Assembly (NCBI GenBank): GCA_003415625.1
Contig: PYIU01000011.1
Coordinates: forward strand, 75,001-139,000
Source: Aquanectria penicillioides
Lineage: Eukaryota > Ascomycota > Sordariomycetes > Hypocreales > Nectriaceae
Direction: 5' to 3'
Length of the DNA stretch: 64,000 bases
This document shows positions 1 to 11,656 of the stretch, piece after piece. Below the pieces are notes generated by a model, which saw only the letters and a program-made list of their open reading frames with translations, did no database searches and had not been told where the DNA came from. How positions within the stretch are numbered: position 1 is the first letter of the stretch; each line of letters opens with the position of its first letter. A program made the translations under genes and the position numbers.

Positions 1-1735
1 CGGCTTCTGCTACACTTCCTAAAATATGAAGCTCGCAATAGGGCATGTGTAAGACAGTGGCATTAAACTGAGTGTCTTGCGACCAGCGATCAGGGTTTTG
101 TAGCTGCGGCTTCACCTTGATAAAATCTTGACTTTCGCATCTAGCCATCATTGACTGGAATGATCGTTTGGTCAAAGGATAAACACCGCCTTGTATGGAA
201 GCCCAAGACCACGATGGCGCTCTGATGACCGGAGCAGTTGCAAATTTCGTTGGCAGGGGTCTAGTGGCCGGGCCAAAGAAGGGAACGTTGACTAGGTAGC
301 CAGGTCTCCATAACAAGCAGCGAACAAGATCAACCTCCCAAAGACCAGCCAAGTACCGTGATCCGATTGCGTTGGAAATTGATACCGCAAGAGAGGCGAT
401 AGCTGCAAATATGTCATGGGGGTTTGATAATTGGCGCTTGGAGAAATCAATAAGCATCTCGTCCCATTCGCGTAGCAGTTGGTCCCTCTTCGACGCAAGA
501 TCTGTGTTGGCCGCATGTAGAATACCGTGGAAATTATTTTTCTCCAAATGTTCAAAACAGCGATCCTCAGAGTAGCGGTACGTGCTGCAAGAGAAGTAGA
601 GCTGCTCCTTGCCAAAGTAGACTATGCGGCGACTCAGCCTCTTCTCCTGCAAGCACCACCCCCGGGTTTCAGTCTTGCCAAGATCGTTCGACCTTTTGAG
701 ACCAACAAGTGCGTTTCCCAAGCTAGCTTCATCCAAAGGCATTTCGCAGCAAGGTGCAGGTTGTTTGTAGTTGTTAATTATGAATGGATTTCGGGCATCG
801 GCTGATCTCCCTGCAACCACTGTCAGGGTCGCGTTTCCATACACCTTACCCATGAGTCGGGACTCGTGCGCCCAGTCTTCCCTATTACCCTGAATAATGC
901 ATAGAGCATCGATCCAAACGAATGGGATACCAATCGAGCGAGCCAAGGCCAGAGTATCTTGGTGTGCCGCAACAAGACGAGACTCATCTATGCCGCTCAG
1001 CATCTCTTTCATAGTTCCAATGTTGAGAGTGTAGGTATCTGTTGCAGGACCCCAGCAGTAGGATAGGGCAAGGTATTTCTTGGCCATCTTTGCGTCTGTA
1101 ATGATAAGTCGTGGGGCTCTTGACTTTTTGGATCGCCAACATAAATAAGTCTGGTAGGCATCTCATAGGTTCCTTTCATGTCGCACACTCTATGTGACCC
1201 TTCACATGATTCCAGAAATCGCTTTATCATCGTGATATAAACTTCGGGTTCATGCTCCACTGTACATATTCGTCCAGGGGTGCGCAAGCCTGATGGGGTA
1301 CTCTCCTTTCTAGGTAATTGCACCAATCGGTTATTGAGTGGGGGAAATGTTACCGCTAAGGAGTTTTACTAACCCATACACAGCGAGAGTTATCGAGCTC
1401 AACCCAAAGCTACTTTCCTTTTCTCCTCGAAGCGGGGAAAGTCTTCCACAGGACACGACAATTTGTGGTTGAGATCGATGAGGATTGTAGTCTCGAAAAT
1501 GGATGTATATCCAGATTTTTGGGTCAAAGTCGTTGACACCCTCTGGCGCTTCATCTCTGAGAACGGATTCGAGTTGTGAAATCGACCATTCCTTCTGGAA
1601 GCCGGTCCAGCATAGGAAACAGAAGTCACAGCCGTCGGCGGCATTCTTTTTAATTGATGCAAGGTTGGGGTGGAACTCCAGACAATGGTTTTGCCTATCG
1701 ATAACAAGGATGCGGCACAATGAACATCGAGACAT
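1..1735 (-). CDS. HET-domain (heterokaryon incompatibility) protein, 3' end outside the window, one frame break
   Basis: The N-terminus carries a Cys-rich CSLCRILVIDRQNHC start followed by a CDFCFLCW segment, as is common in fungal HET proteins. A 70-nt intron (1379-1310) joins the first exon to a region ending in PTRLIYVGDP. The HET core then reads LALSYCWG, IPFVWIDALCIIQ, and later TRGWCLQEKRLSRRIVYFG, and the frame stays open to base 1. HET proteins trigger non-self recognition and cell death after hyphal fusion. The frame changes at a run of five T (1125-1129; A on the coding strand): one more A would join PTRLIYVGDP to PRLIITDAKMAKKYLALSY. This could be a sequencing undercount or a real inactivating deletion. 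Family assignment is secure; activity is not. Confidence 0.85.
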
Positions 1736-2044
1736 GATTCACGCAGCTAGACTGTCTTTTTAACCATAAAATGGAGACAAAGTATTACAATCAGGCTGTG
1801 CGTCTATCCCAACCTGACACATGACAAACTAGGCGGTGAGGAACTGCAGAAAAGTACCCACTTTAGTACAATTGTTTCTAGCCTATTATGGGAAGTGCTC
1901 GGTAGGATATTGTGCGGCTCCAAGCAGGGGTCTATAATTACGGTGTGTGAGAGTTCAGTAGAATTTGGCAAGGGATGGATAGAAGGGTTAAAGTATAAAA
2001 ATAATTAAAATATAGGTAGAAGGAAACAAGATCGTAAAAAGGTG

Positions 2045-2690
2045 GTATGTCAGTGGAACGGAACACCATCCAAAACACACTCAAGCCAGGAAGGTATAGG
2101 GTTGGCTAGTTCAACTAGGTCAAACAGTTTTTATTCAAGTACCTAGCTGCGAACAACTTGACTGTGCGTTAGAGCATCTGATTGGAAGCTCTGGGACGTT
2201 CCTAGGAAGGAAAATAGGAATAGGGATAAAACAGAAGGAGAGGAAGAGTTAGGCATTAACCAATGTTATAGAAATGCAACAGGATTTCCTTGCAAATCCG
2301 AAGAGATGGGGTGGCATCAAGCAATGTTATAGAAATGCAACAGATGCGAAGAGATGGGGTGGTATGCCCACTCGACCAATTGACCAAAAGATCAACCAAT
2401 TCAGGCACAAGGTGCCGGATTTGTGCCACAAACCTGGATATAAGGCGCGCCTGGTCGCTGCCTCCTCAGCGCTAGCGCTATTTCCTTACAGCAAATCGGA
2501 ATGGACAGGAATTTCGGGGGGTTAAAAATGACAATGAAGTTCAAATTAGAGAAAAGTACCCAATAAGTTTTTATCCCTCAATCATTTCTTTATCTCTCTT
2601 AACATCCCCTAGAACAGGATGGTCTACATTACTTTAGACTACTAACTTAGTTGTTAAAGTAGTGTGGTAGTTGGGTTGTGGCTACTCTAT
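2045..2690. repeat. Dispersed repeat, copy A (less mutated)
   Basis: This stretch shares ordered blocks with 23835-24240, for example AGCTGCGAACAACTTG (near 2146), then AGAGCATCTGATTG, then AATGTTATA, and farther on a TTAAAAAT..AGAGAAAA block. Copy B lies inside the RIP-like element and has lost most of its G and C. No open frame of convincing length is present. The boundaries are approximate because only scattered blocks align by eye, and I cannot assign it to a class. Confidence 0.6.
2261..2363. repeat. Tandem duplication inside repeat copy A
   Basis: CAATGTTATAGAAATGCAAC occurs at 2261 and again at 2322. Each is followed by GAAGAGATGGGGTGG, but the first unit carries about 15 extra bases (GATTTCCTTGCAAATC-like) between the two blocks. 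It is a two-unit imperfect tandem repeat of about 61 and 42 nt. Confidence 0.75.
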
Positions 2691-3706
2691 GTTGACAACA
2701 GTTGTTCTTATGTCAAAAGCTTAGAGAGGGGAATAAGCAGGAAGAGAGCTTCAATTGAAAGAAAAGTGCAAATAGGAAGGGCTGGAAATCAAAGTTGCAA
2801 GGAATTCATACAGTTGGAGAAGAAGATGAAAAATAAGGGTCAAGATAAAGAAGACCAAGGCATCAAGAGAAAGAAATTACACCAAGTAGTTCGTAGGCGA
2901 ACCTAGGCATATTCAAGCAGAGCGACAGATTTCATTGTTAAAGGATAGTAGAAGTACATGAGAGGGCTACACAAGGTTAGAATGAAGACGGAACAAGCAA
3001 AAAGAGCAGGGTATTAGGAGACGATAGAACAGAAAGAAAGCCAAGAATATAAGGGCAGAGGTGAATTGGTTGCAAAAAGAAAGCTAAAAGGAATCACATG
3101 GAAGATGAGGAGTTGAGATAATTTGAAACGGCGTTGATAAAGTTTGAAGGAGCTATTTTTTTTAGAGCGTGGCAGGAAAGAGACAAGTAGCTACTTCATA
3201 GAAGAGAGGGAGCAGAACAAGTGGGCTGTAAAGAACAGCAGCTTTGTGCAGCAAGGAAACATATGTGTGCGCGCATCAATGTGGGTAATAGACGGTGGAA
3301 CGCAATGTTTGCTTAGTGCAGAAGAACTATTTATGCAGCCGAGACAGAGAAGAGCCGTTGTTGAGCAGCGAAGCAGAGACGCACATGGAACAAGCAAGGA
3401 AGGCTTAGTGGAGTAGCGATGGGCGCACTCCACATTCGACGGTGGGTTATCAGCCTCTTGAATTCTGCCGCTTCAGGCCGCCCCGTATTCACGATGGGCT
3501 GATGGATCAATGATGGATGTCAACCCCTGTAAGGCTGCCTAGCCTGCGGCACAGACAGACCCAAGCGTTGGTCAATTCCTGCGGATGCAATGCCCAATAA
3601 ATAGTTACTAGGGAGCCGTCTCCTTTATCAAATACAATCACCACCGATTTCCTCTGTCCATTTCTTGCGCCAGGTTGTGCTACAAGAGAAGCGTCCATCG
3701 GATAAA
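2691..3706. other. Purine-rich stretch, possible mobile-element remnant, then promoter region of the next gene
   Basis: From about 2700 to 3200 the + strand is strongly purine-biased with short Lys/Glu/Arg-rich frames (such as 2664-2906 and 3144-3416). These lack conserved motifs and a credible start. They follow directly on repeat copy A and may be the decayed coding part of the same element. The last few hundred bases before 3707 are the presumed promoter and 5' UTR of the membrane-protein gene; I see no recognisable element there. Confidence 0.35.
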
Positions 3707-5077
3707 ATGGGCAGGCCAGCACCTCCAAGCGGTGGCTATCGCGATGACCCCGACACCTTGTCGCTCCGCACGACGCCTGAGAACGCCTACACTGACGATC
3801 ACGGCGATATACCCGACTTGACGACCCCTCCTCCACCTTACGATGCCGACGACGGTCACGACGATGACGATGAGGCGGAAGATGGCGCCACGGCCGACCT
3901 AGTCGACCCATACGCAAGCATAACCTTCAAAATGGGCACCAGCCAGCCCGAATCCCATATCGAGTCAACATCGCGCCGCATCGGCCAGAAGCGCATGACC
4001 ATCACCAATGAGATCCATTCCGTACAAGAACCGCGATCCAATACAGATGCCGACTACCTGAAGCGGTGGGTCGACATCATGGCGGGCTACGCGCCGGCAC
4101 CGTATATCCACGTCGTCGGTACGCACAAGGAGACACGGACCGACCGTGATGGCAAGAAGAACCGTGAGGATGTGACGGACTTCCGTATCTTGATCAGCAT
4201 GCAGAACTATCTGTGGCCCGATTTCAAGCCGCGTGGCGCGAGAAAGGTGATGCAGTTAGTGACGCCGGACAATGGAGAAAAGACGTACCGTGGCACTGTC
4301 TTCAAAACGCGGGCCCCTGGGGCCAAACAAGACATCGAGGTTGGCGATGCGAAACCCGGGTTGGAAGAGTGGTGCCATCGCTATTGCGCAAGCTCCTCGG
4401 GTACCAGAGTGTAAGTGAACATATCGAACGAATCCATGTGTTTATCCCGTATCATGCTCACGAGACGGACCCTGATTAGTTTTCGCCTCAAGCGTGCCGT
4501 CACGGGCATGGACGAGGAGTATTTCCGCACGCGTCTCACCGGTCTTATTCGTAGCACCAACTACAAGGGTCACCTCTCCATCGAATTCCCGGTCGCCGAT
4601 CGCGCCGTGGATATTTACTCCACGAGTTGGATGAACAACTGGCGTCTCAAGACTTGGGTCTGCTGGATCTTTTACTTGACCTTCCTTTGGATCTTCGCCT
4701 GGCCTATCCTCTTTCTGACCACCAAAAAGTACCACGTCGTCCGTGCCGAATGGCCCTTCTCCCAGATCGATGCGCAGGGACGGAAAAAGTACACCACGGT
4801 GAGTGAAGAGCAATGGATTTCCAAGTACGGCCCCGCTGTGAAACAGCTGTGCCTGGATCGATATGAGGGCTTGGCAGGTGATACATTTATGAACCAAGTG
4901 TTGGAGCGGCCTGGTGCGGGTGAGCCTCCTGCTGCCGAGTTTAGGAGCGGTCAGGCAGCTATTGGTGCCGCGTTTGGTGCTCTCCGGGGTGGCTTCAGTG
5001 CTGTCAATCAGGTGAACAATCTCATGCGTTTTGCCGGCGGGTCGAACGACCGCGTTGGTTGGGGTTTTGATACTTGA
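3707..5077 (+). CDS. Conserved fungal membrane protein of unknown function
   Basis: Two exons (3707-4410 and 4480-5077) around a 69-nt GTAAGT...TTAG intron give 433 residues; the join is in frame. The N-terminal quarter is acidic and Pro/Asp-rich (DDGHDDDDEAEDGA). The middle is a soluble domain with GYAPAPYIHVVGTHKETR and DFRILISMQNYLW. After the splice comes a Trp-rich hydrophobic hairpin (WVCWIFYLTFLWIFAWPILFL) that should span the membrane. The tail is Gly/Ala-rich and ends GGSNDRVGWGFDT. The start was set at 3707 because it is the first ATG; upstream frame is only open from a TTG. The layout resembles widely conserved fungal proteins of unknown role. No function is claimed. Confidence 0.85.
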
Positions 5078-6931
5078 GACGGGATAACGTATAGGACTAG
5101 AAGAACAGAAGATTGTAGTGCAAGCCTTGATATTATCAACGTCCATATTGTTTCGTCCTCGGTTGGGTTACAGTAAGGGTTCCTATTCAGCTCATACCTA
5201 GCTTTGAGATAGCAATTCGGAATTTGGTCTACGAATCAACACTATAATATAACCATCATAGGGCACTGCTTCTTTGAAATCACAAGTTTGCCACCAACTG
5301 CGGAATGGTTGTGGTAGCAAACACGTCCATTCGATCAGAGGACGATATTTGGAGATGTGGGTAATCGACCTAGAAAATGCTTCATCATATCATAGAATGC
5401 CAACTTAGGTTGACTTTTGAACTTGGTCAAATATGGAAAGTGTCCATCAAGCTGAAGTACTCTTCCTTCATCTCGAATGGACAATCTCCGGAAATGACTG
5501 TTAATGTAGTTGAGGCTGACCGAGTTGATGCGGCTGCCCCATTTAGCCCACTCAATTACCAAGCTGTCAGAGGACTTTCGGGGTCAAAGTGCAAACCTAC
5601 AAAGTGGATATCCGTAAGTATGAGAACCTTAAAGTCGCTGTGGCCTAGGTTGTCGAGGGCTTTGGCCGACTGGACGTTAGTATCGCCAACCCTGGCATCC
5701 CCATCAAGGTAGGAGGCCTGGAGAACGGCGTGGAGGACAGTGACAATGTTCGAGCCACCGACTTTCACGGAGCCTGCTCTTATATGCATGCTACTAGTCT
5801 CATCTTCTAGGAGCAGAAGCAAGACATCGGTATTCTCCCCGCTAGCATGAGTGGTCACGCAGCCAAAGCTCCCCACGATCAGAGCTGATACAATACTTGG
5901 TAGGCTGGGTGCTCAGCTTGATTAATTGTGGAATGTGCCCCTATCTTCACATGGGAACTTCCTCTAAATTCAATTTAACTGTGACATTTCCATCTAGTAT
6001 AGCATGCTATCCGGTTATATTACCCCATTACAATATAAATCAACTCAGAGCAACTCTAAGTCTGAAAATGATGAGGCGACGATAGGACTCATTCATCTGG
6101 TGTCGGCTTATCTGCATGTTCAAGTTGCCGTCAACATCAATTACATACGCCAAGCGAGCGTCATTCGGAACCATGGCCTGGGAAATTGAAGGAAACTAAG
6201 AGTATGATAGATTTCTGCTTATTTGATATCGCAAACAGCATAGCGAAAGTTATCGAGATCCTTTTAGCGTTAGTGCACAGGATATGGGTAGCTGATCCAA
6301 CAGTAGACAATGAAGCACGCTCAGTGTATTATTTCGGGTCTATGCTTAAGCATACATATCTCACCGCCCAATCCATTGACCTGGCCGTAGGCAGCAAGAA
6401 GGCTGCTTCATGACATCTCAAGTATAATCCTCAATGTTTCGAACCTCGGTTAGTAATTGGCGGGCTGCTTGGACACTTTCCTGGCCCAGGATTCGCTGCA
6501 ACGCTGAGGCTAGGGCAGTGTGAGTTGAGACCAGAAAGGCTCAAGAAGACACAAGGCTACAGCTGCGCTTGTTTAGACGAGGAATGACCAATTAAACATT
6601 TTACACCATGTGTTTATTGCCATTGCCGTTAGCCACAAACACCTGGCTCATATCTAAGTATGATCAAATTAGTCACTCATCATGCAAGCGTGATGCTGGA
6701 TTCTTTGAGTCATCGACAACAAGCTGATCTTTCAAATGAGTCAGCGTATACCAAAGATCCTTTTCCCAGCGTATGAGGCGATGTGCGTTGTACCCTGCCC
6801 CTGTCCAGCCATGCGCAACCAGAGTCAGGATTGCCGATCGTATTCAAGCGTGGCTATTAAATATCTGTCCATGGCACGCGCGTTACCTGGATTAGAGAGG
6901 AACGTTTTGAAAAACGCAAAGTTATGCTGGG
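5078..6931. other. Intergenic, one weak minus-strand open frame
   Basis: Nothing here has recognisable homology. The longest suggestive frame is 5556-5876 (-), 106 codons (GSVKVGGSNIVTVLHAVL...), with a second short frame overlapping it at 5335-5562. They could be exons of an orphan gene, but no shared splice sites are compelling. The rest is AT-rich. Confidence 0.3.
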
Positions 6932-6994
6932 ATGGGTCCTGGCAACCTCCCTTTTGACATTCTATTTGAAAAACTGAAAGCTAAACCCGGATGA
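6932..6994 (+). promoter_or_regulatory. uORF overlapping the ankyrin-gene start codon
   Basis: ATG at 6932 opens a 20-codon frame (MGPGNLPFDILFEKLKAKPG) whose TGA at 6992-6994 overlaps the main ATG at 6991 as ATGA. The peptide mirrors the first residues of the downstream protein (MNPCKLPFEVLFEIAEHLP), so the uORF looks like a local duplication of the gene's 5' end. An overlapping stop/start is the geometry used for termination-reinitiation and could lower or condition translation. This is inferred from layout only. Confidence 0.6.
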
Positions 6995-9093
6995 ATCCTT
7001 GCAAACTGCCTTTCGAGGTTCTGTTTGAAATCGCAGAACACCTGCCATTCTGCGCCATTACCAACTGGGCGCTCGCAAACCGCCAGCACCATGTGCTCAT
7101 CGATCGCATCTTGTATATAAAGCTCCCCTGCCATAATGGTCGAATTGGAAAGAGGGCGGGCGAAATGCCTTTGCGTCACTCCGAGCCGCACTTCCGGGGT
7201 CTCATCCTGGCCTGGGCCTCTGCGAAAGGCAAGTTGGCAACTATGAAGAAGATCTTCGCCATTGTGGGCGCAGGAACTTGGATTGACGTGCCGGTACTTG
7301 GATGCGGCCCGGGTGGACGCCTTCGTCTGCCCGGCACTTACGGCATGACAGCAATGCACCAAGCCGCACGAAATGGCCAAATCGCCGCCATCGACCTCCT
7401 TGTCGAGCACGGAGCTAATATCGAAGCACCAGCTGCGGGAGACATACGCCCTATTCATGTAGCGCGCAATGAAGAGGTGGTGCGAACTCTTGTCCGCTAC
7501 GGGAGTTCAGTCAATCCTCTCAGGCCTGATGAGATGCCACCCATCATCGAAATGCTTAACTCAACGATGCACATCAACGCCGTCAAGGCCCTTGTCGAGC
7601 TTCAATGCGACCCCAACTTTATAACTCCATCTGGCATCTCAGTGGGGCACGAGTGCATACGCAAGGGATATCTCTCAGTGCTAAAGGAACTCTTAAAAGC
7701 TGGGCTCGATGTATCGAATGCATCGCTGCATGGGGAGTCGCTAATATACCATGCAATCAAGCATCACCTTGAAATTAACGTATTCTTGGCGTTGAGGATA
7801 GTAGAGCTCCTTCTAAACTACGGTGCACCGGCACATGGAGGGCTAACTGAGTTCAATGACGACGGAAGTGTTGAGCTTGTTCAGACTAATTTGAGTTTGG
7901 CATCTACTTTTGACATCTCGCACGATATAGTATATCTTCTTGTTCAGAGAGGAGCCAAAGTCGACACAAAGTGCCTGATGCGCCATGACCGACGGCCTTC
8001 ATCCATATTGTTTCCCTCTGCACTACCAAACGAACCAGTCACCGCTGCGATGCATGTACTACTCAACGCTCTTACCTTACCAGAAAGCGATATATCCACG
8101 AGGCTCGAAACAGTCTCTCTTTTGTTGAATCGCGGAGATAACATCAATCACATATACGGCGACTGGACAGTGCTTGATCACCTCCTAGAGTGTACAGAAC
8201 CACAGGCTAGCACAGCAAAGGCCGTCCACTTCATGCTCGACCATGGCGCAGACTTGAATACATTTCAACATGTACGTGGATTGAAACGTCGGCCAATACA
8301 CATTCTCCTTTCCAACTCAGCTTGGTTCACGATGAGGCCGGGCCTCATGCAGCGGATGTTTGGCATACAGATTCTTCACCGAGTCGTTCAGCGAATGCCA
8401 AATCCAGACGAGCCAGATAGCAGAGGAGATACTCCTCTAAGGTATGCTTGCCGATTGCCACGCAATGTGGCAGCGCGTGAAATTATCAACATCTTGTTGC
8501 GTCATGGCGCCAACGTCAATAGCCTCTCTGCAGATGGTCTCAGTCCAATCCACACCGTCATCAGGTTGCCATCCCAGATCAATGCTGAGTCTGCAGAGCG
8601 GCTTCAGGCACTCACATCAAGGTCTATGCCTGATGCTATTGATGTCAACGCTCGAGACAAAAACGGCATGACGCCTCTCCTCCAGCTGCTTTCCTGCAGA
8701 TTTCCCCAAAACAGTCTAATAAACCCAGAGTTCGATGGGATTCCAATTCGGCGACGCATGATGGTAATGCTTATACGAAACGGGGCAGACATTCATGCCA
8801 AACAAGTGGGGGAATACGAGAAATCTCTATGTGCTGGTGGCTCGGCTCTTCATTTCGCTTGTTGCAACACGGATCCCCTTACGCTTGAGTTCCTACTCGA
8901 TAATGGCGCAGGCAAGAACATCAATGATATCACAGATGCAGGATTTACTCCCGTTGAAATTCTGACCGCTGCAGCAGCGAATGCAACTAACACAATCATG
9001 GGCCGACTCGAGCGAGATGATATGAAGTTTTTACTTGAGGCACAGGTGCGAAAGATTAACGGTGCACAAGGCAGCCTTGCTCGAGATATATGA
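6991..9093 (+). CDS. F-box-like ankyrin-repeat protein
   Basis: Single-exon frame of 700 residues. Residues 5-20 (KLPFEVLFEIAEHLPF) match the start of an F-box, the Skp1-binding module of SCF ubiquitin ligases. Ankyrin units follow, clearest at about residues 118-148 (GMTAMHQAARNGQIAAIDLLVEHGANIEA), then degenerate copies including YGSSVNPL, LLNYGAPA, MLDHGADLN, LLRHGANVNSLSADGLSPIH and FLLDNGAGKNIND. This architecture is abundant in filamentous fungi, where such proteins are presumed substrate adaptors; the substrate is unknown. The gene has no introns and no frame breaks. A MITE lies 160 bp downstream. Confidence 0.9.
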   Translation: MNPCKLPFEVLFEIAEHLPFCAITNWALANRQHHVLIDRILYIKLPCHNGRIGKRAGEMPLRHSEPHFRGLILAWASAKGKLATMKKIFAIVGAGTWIDVPVLGCGPGGRLRLPGTYGMTAMHQAARNGQIAAIDLLVEHGANIEAPAAGDIRPIHVARNEEVVRTLVRYGSSVNPLRPDEMPPIIEMLNSTMHINAVKALVELQCDPNFITPSGISVGHECIRKGYLSVLKELLKAGLDVSNASLHGESLIYHAIKHHLEINVFLALRIVELLLNYGAPAHGGLTEFNDDGSVELVQTNLSLASTFDISHDIVYLLVQRGAKVDTKCLMRHDRRPSSILFPSALPNEPVTAAMHVLLNALTLPESDISTRLETVSLLLNRGDNINHIYGDWTVLDHLLECTEPQASTAKAVHFMLDHGADLNTFQHVRGLKRRPIHILLSNSAWFTMRPGLMQRMFGIQILHRVVQRMPNPDEPDSRGDTPLRYACRLPRNVAAREIINILLRHGANVNSLSADGLSPIHTVIRLPSQINAESAERLQALTSRSMPDAIDVNARDKNGMTPLLQLLSCRFPQNSLINPEFDGIPIRRRMMVMLIRNGADIHAKQVGEYEKSLCAGGSALHFACCNTDPLTLEFLLDNGAGKNINDITDAGFTPVEILTAAAANATNTIMGRLERDDMKFLLEAQVRKINGAQGSLARDI

Positions 9094-9256
9094 TATCAGA
9101 TTAGAATGGCGCCTTGCTGACTAAATCATACGGTAATCAACGAGCTAGAAATTTCCCAAATACATCCAAGCAATCAGGGGTATTCATGAATGGTATTTAA
9201 AATTTTAAATGGGGATTTTGTTTTAATGCAAATGCTTTGCATAAGTCTGAACCCTA

Positions 9257-9594
9257 CTAGGGGGGATCTCTAAACCGACCTTTCCCCATAACAGATTCTC
9301 AGTCACGGGGGGTCATTAAGTTGGAAAAGCGACAGCAATTTGGAAAAAAACAGTGACCTTAAGCCTTACCTAATTTCTATAGTAGTTTATATACTTTTCT
9401 GACTAAATTTGGTGGACAAAATATTAAAAAAGAGTGGGGCTTGAAGGGGCAGAGTGACCTCAAATATTGACTAGGTTATATAGTAATAGAGGTACTGGAC
9501 TTTTTCCAAATCGCTGTCGCTTTTCCAACTTAATGACCCCCCCGTGACTGAGAATCTGTCATGGGGGAAAGGTTGGTTTAGAGATCCCCCCTAG
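9257..9594. mobile_element. MITE with long terminal inverted repeats (TA target duplication)
   Basis: The left end starts CTAGGGGGGATCTCTAAACC and continues inward for about 95 bp; the right end is its reverse complement with few mismatches, including the internal block GATTCTCAGTCACGGGGGG and TTGGAAAAGCGACAGC. TA flanks both sides (9255-9256 and 9595-9596). About 150 bp of AT-rich non-coding sequence lies between the arms. The size, lack of a gene and TA duplication fit a non-autonomous Tc1/mariner-type element; without a master copy the superfamily is inferred. Confidence 0.85.
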
Positions 9595-10031
9595 TACAGC
9601 ATATACATATTCTATCAAGCGGCATATCCAACCGCCTTCTAACTTCAACCTATCTACACCATCACTCTTATTTATCAACCACTATCCACATTGGTATCAT
9701 TGTGTGCGTTATTGATTTATCTCATAACTTGGTCCACGACTCCTCTATCCTCTCCTTTGTTTCAATTTTCCCTTCTTAAGGTTGTCTTCGTCTTGCACCT
9801 GCGAAAAGCTAGAAGGAGCTTTCTCATTAGTCGCCCCCTTCGGCAAGTTTATTGTGCTTGCACCTAGGAGAGTTATGGGGCTCTTGTGTGACACCTTTAC
9901 ATGTTCTCTGCCTAGTTCCAACCATAATTACCACTTCAAGCGATGCTTGTGTTTGATGTTGTACGTCGTGAAACTCGGGCATTCCCTTGGCCGGGCAAAG
10001 GCACGACCAATGATTCCGCTGTACCCTAGTC

Positions 10032-10636
10032 TTAGGTTGAGAATCTCCCCGATATCGACAGGGGCATGTCTTCTGTAATCGAAATGTATATGAGCTCCGG
10101 GAGCAAGGATATAGCTTGAGCAACTTCGAGGTCCAATGTTCCAGTTGCCTCTTTTTCACGAGAGCTGTTGCGATTTTTGCACTTGATGTCTGTGTCTGCT
10201 GCGAGTCTTTTTGAGAGACTTTTAACTTTGCCATTTGACGAGTGCCCTGAATTAGATCGCTGGTTTCTTTTCAATCCGGTACACATCGGATTAAAAATGG
10301 AATGTGATTCGGATTCTCGAGTTGAATGGTGGCTAGCGCGATGACGTAAAGATCGGATTTGCGAGTAGCGACTTTCTTTGAAGAAAAAAGTTGCCTTGTC
10401 TTTTGCGAGAAACTCAACCAAGTCTCTCCCATCTCTTGGACAATATGATATGATGTAATGGAGCAACTCTTTGGCAGTCTCTGGAGCTGATGGTCCGCAA
10501 GGGGTGCATCACGGCTTAGCGGCTGTAATGTCGGAGGCAAAAATGCCTGTTCTGAACTTCTTGATTTATGATTATGACCAGTGATTTGAAACTCAGCTTC
10601 GAGATAATACTCGACGAACCCATCCACCAGGCTCAC
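10032..10636 (-). pseudogene. Degraded hypothetical coding remnant
   Basis: Two overlapping minus-strand frames share a codon-like character: upstream EIWVSLVDGFVEYYLEAEF and, one frame over, LLHYIISYCPRDGRDLVEFL followed by KESRYSQIRSLRHRA. No intron boundary joins them cleanly, so a frame break is likely. No start codon or complete domain is seen and I do not recognise the family. It may equally be chance. Confidence 0.3.
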
Positions 10637-10639
10637 CCA

Positions 10640-11656
10640 GATCTCAGTCTCGTTGACATCAAAGCCGGTGGGAGTTCATGCTTTGCAACTCATTTGGAAG
10701 AAGCGACAGGTAGCTTTGCTTGATTCGAACGCCTGTGCCCAAGGAAGTATTATCGACATGCATAGGTATTGCAATAGCAAATGACCAAACTTGTTCTTGG
10801 CTTCTAGCTCGATATGACGTAGCCCATCAAAACTCTGTTCTGTGTGGTGAGGTAGACTAATTAACTCGAACTGCCCGTAATAGGTATAGGTAAAGTCACC
10901 TGAGCTTTCAGTTATCTAGGCCTTGGTTCTTCTATATAAGGAAATCTTCCTTATCCCATTCGAGCTTACTATACTTTTACTATAATAGACCCACCCAATT
11001 ATAGTATCACCTGGCGCGTATTGGACTCGATCTCCCCCCACTCTGATTTCCAAGCTGGGTGTCCCCCTATACGAAGTCTTTGGCATCGTAAGATCTTCCC
11101 CAAGGTGCGCAATGTTATTTGAAAAAGATCCACGTTGGGTCTCTGAATAGAAGAGTATCGACGGTGCGCTGTTTTACGGTCATTTTGTTGATGCCTGGAG
11201 ATTATCTCACTTATTTATGGGTGCTTTCAGCGGAGAACCGATTCACTGAATGCATGTTAGTGTGGCTGTGTTGTCCATGTATAGCTGTACTGACGGCACA
11301 ACGCATAGTGGACGACGATGGATTGAATTCGCTACTAAAGTCGCATTCGAAAGCTCCCAGCTGACTAACACATGCGTACTGCCTACATAACCTATCCGAC
11401 GGAGACTCGGTTGACAAACGTTAGCGTTCTAACTAATGTCGTGATAGGACTGTGCGCTCCCGCTTTGAAGAGCAGTATCCGTAGGAGAGGAAAACTCAAA
11501 AACTAGTTGAATGTATTGAGGGTTAACTTAAAGTGGCATTCATAAGTGCATGGCAATGGAATATAAATATGTAATGTTGCAAACCGCTGGAGAAACTGTC
11601 CAATAGGGCCTATCCTAAGTTTGAAGGTTGTGACATGAGGTTGAATCTTACTACAA
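10640..11656. other. Intergenic, no supported gene
   Basis: Only short unmotivated frames occur. A small perfect inverted repeat ATAAGGAA-ATC-TTCCTTAT lies near 10935-10953. Nothing else can be supported. Confidence 0.4.

Noticed and set aside
292..805. Open frames on both strands inside the HET gene
   Set aside because: They are out of frame with the continuous HET coding frame, which carries the TRGWCLQE and SRRIVYFG motifs.
984..1166. Intron instead of a frame break in the HET gene
   Set aside because: Coding similarity is continuous on both sides of the A run and no GT-AG pair fits the gap.
2100..2220. tRNA-like or tRNA-derived SINE in the repeat
   Set aside because: Short A/B-box-like words exist but no cloverleaf can be folded.
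3144..3433. 90-codon + frame and 80-codon - frame
   Set aside because: They overlap each other, lie in biased sequence and show no motif.
4442..5146. Long minus-strand frame of 234 codons
   Set aside because: It is the shadow of the second exon of the membrane-protein gene.
6922..7458. Minus-strand frame of 178 codons
   Set aside because: It is antisense to the ankyrin gene and lacks domain features.
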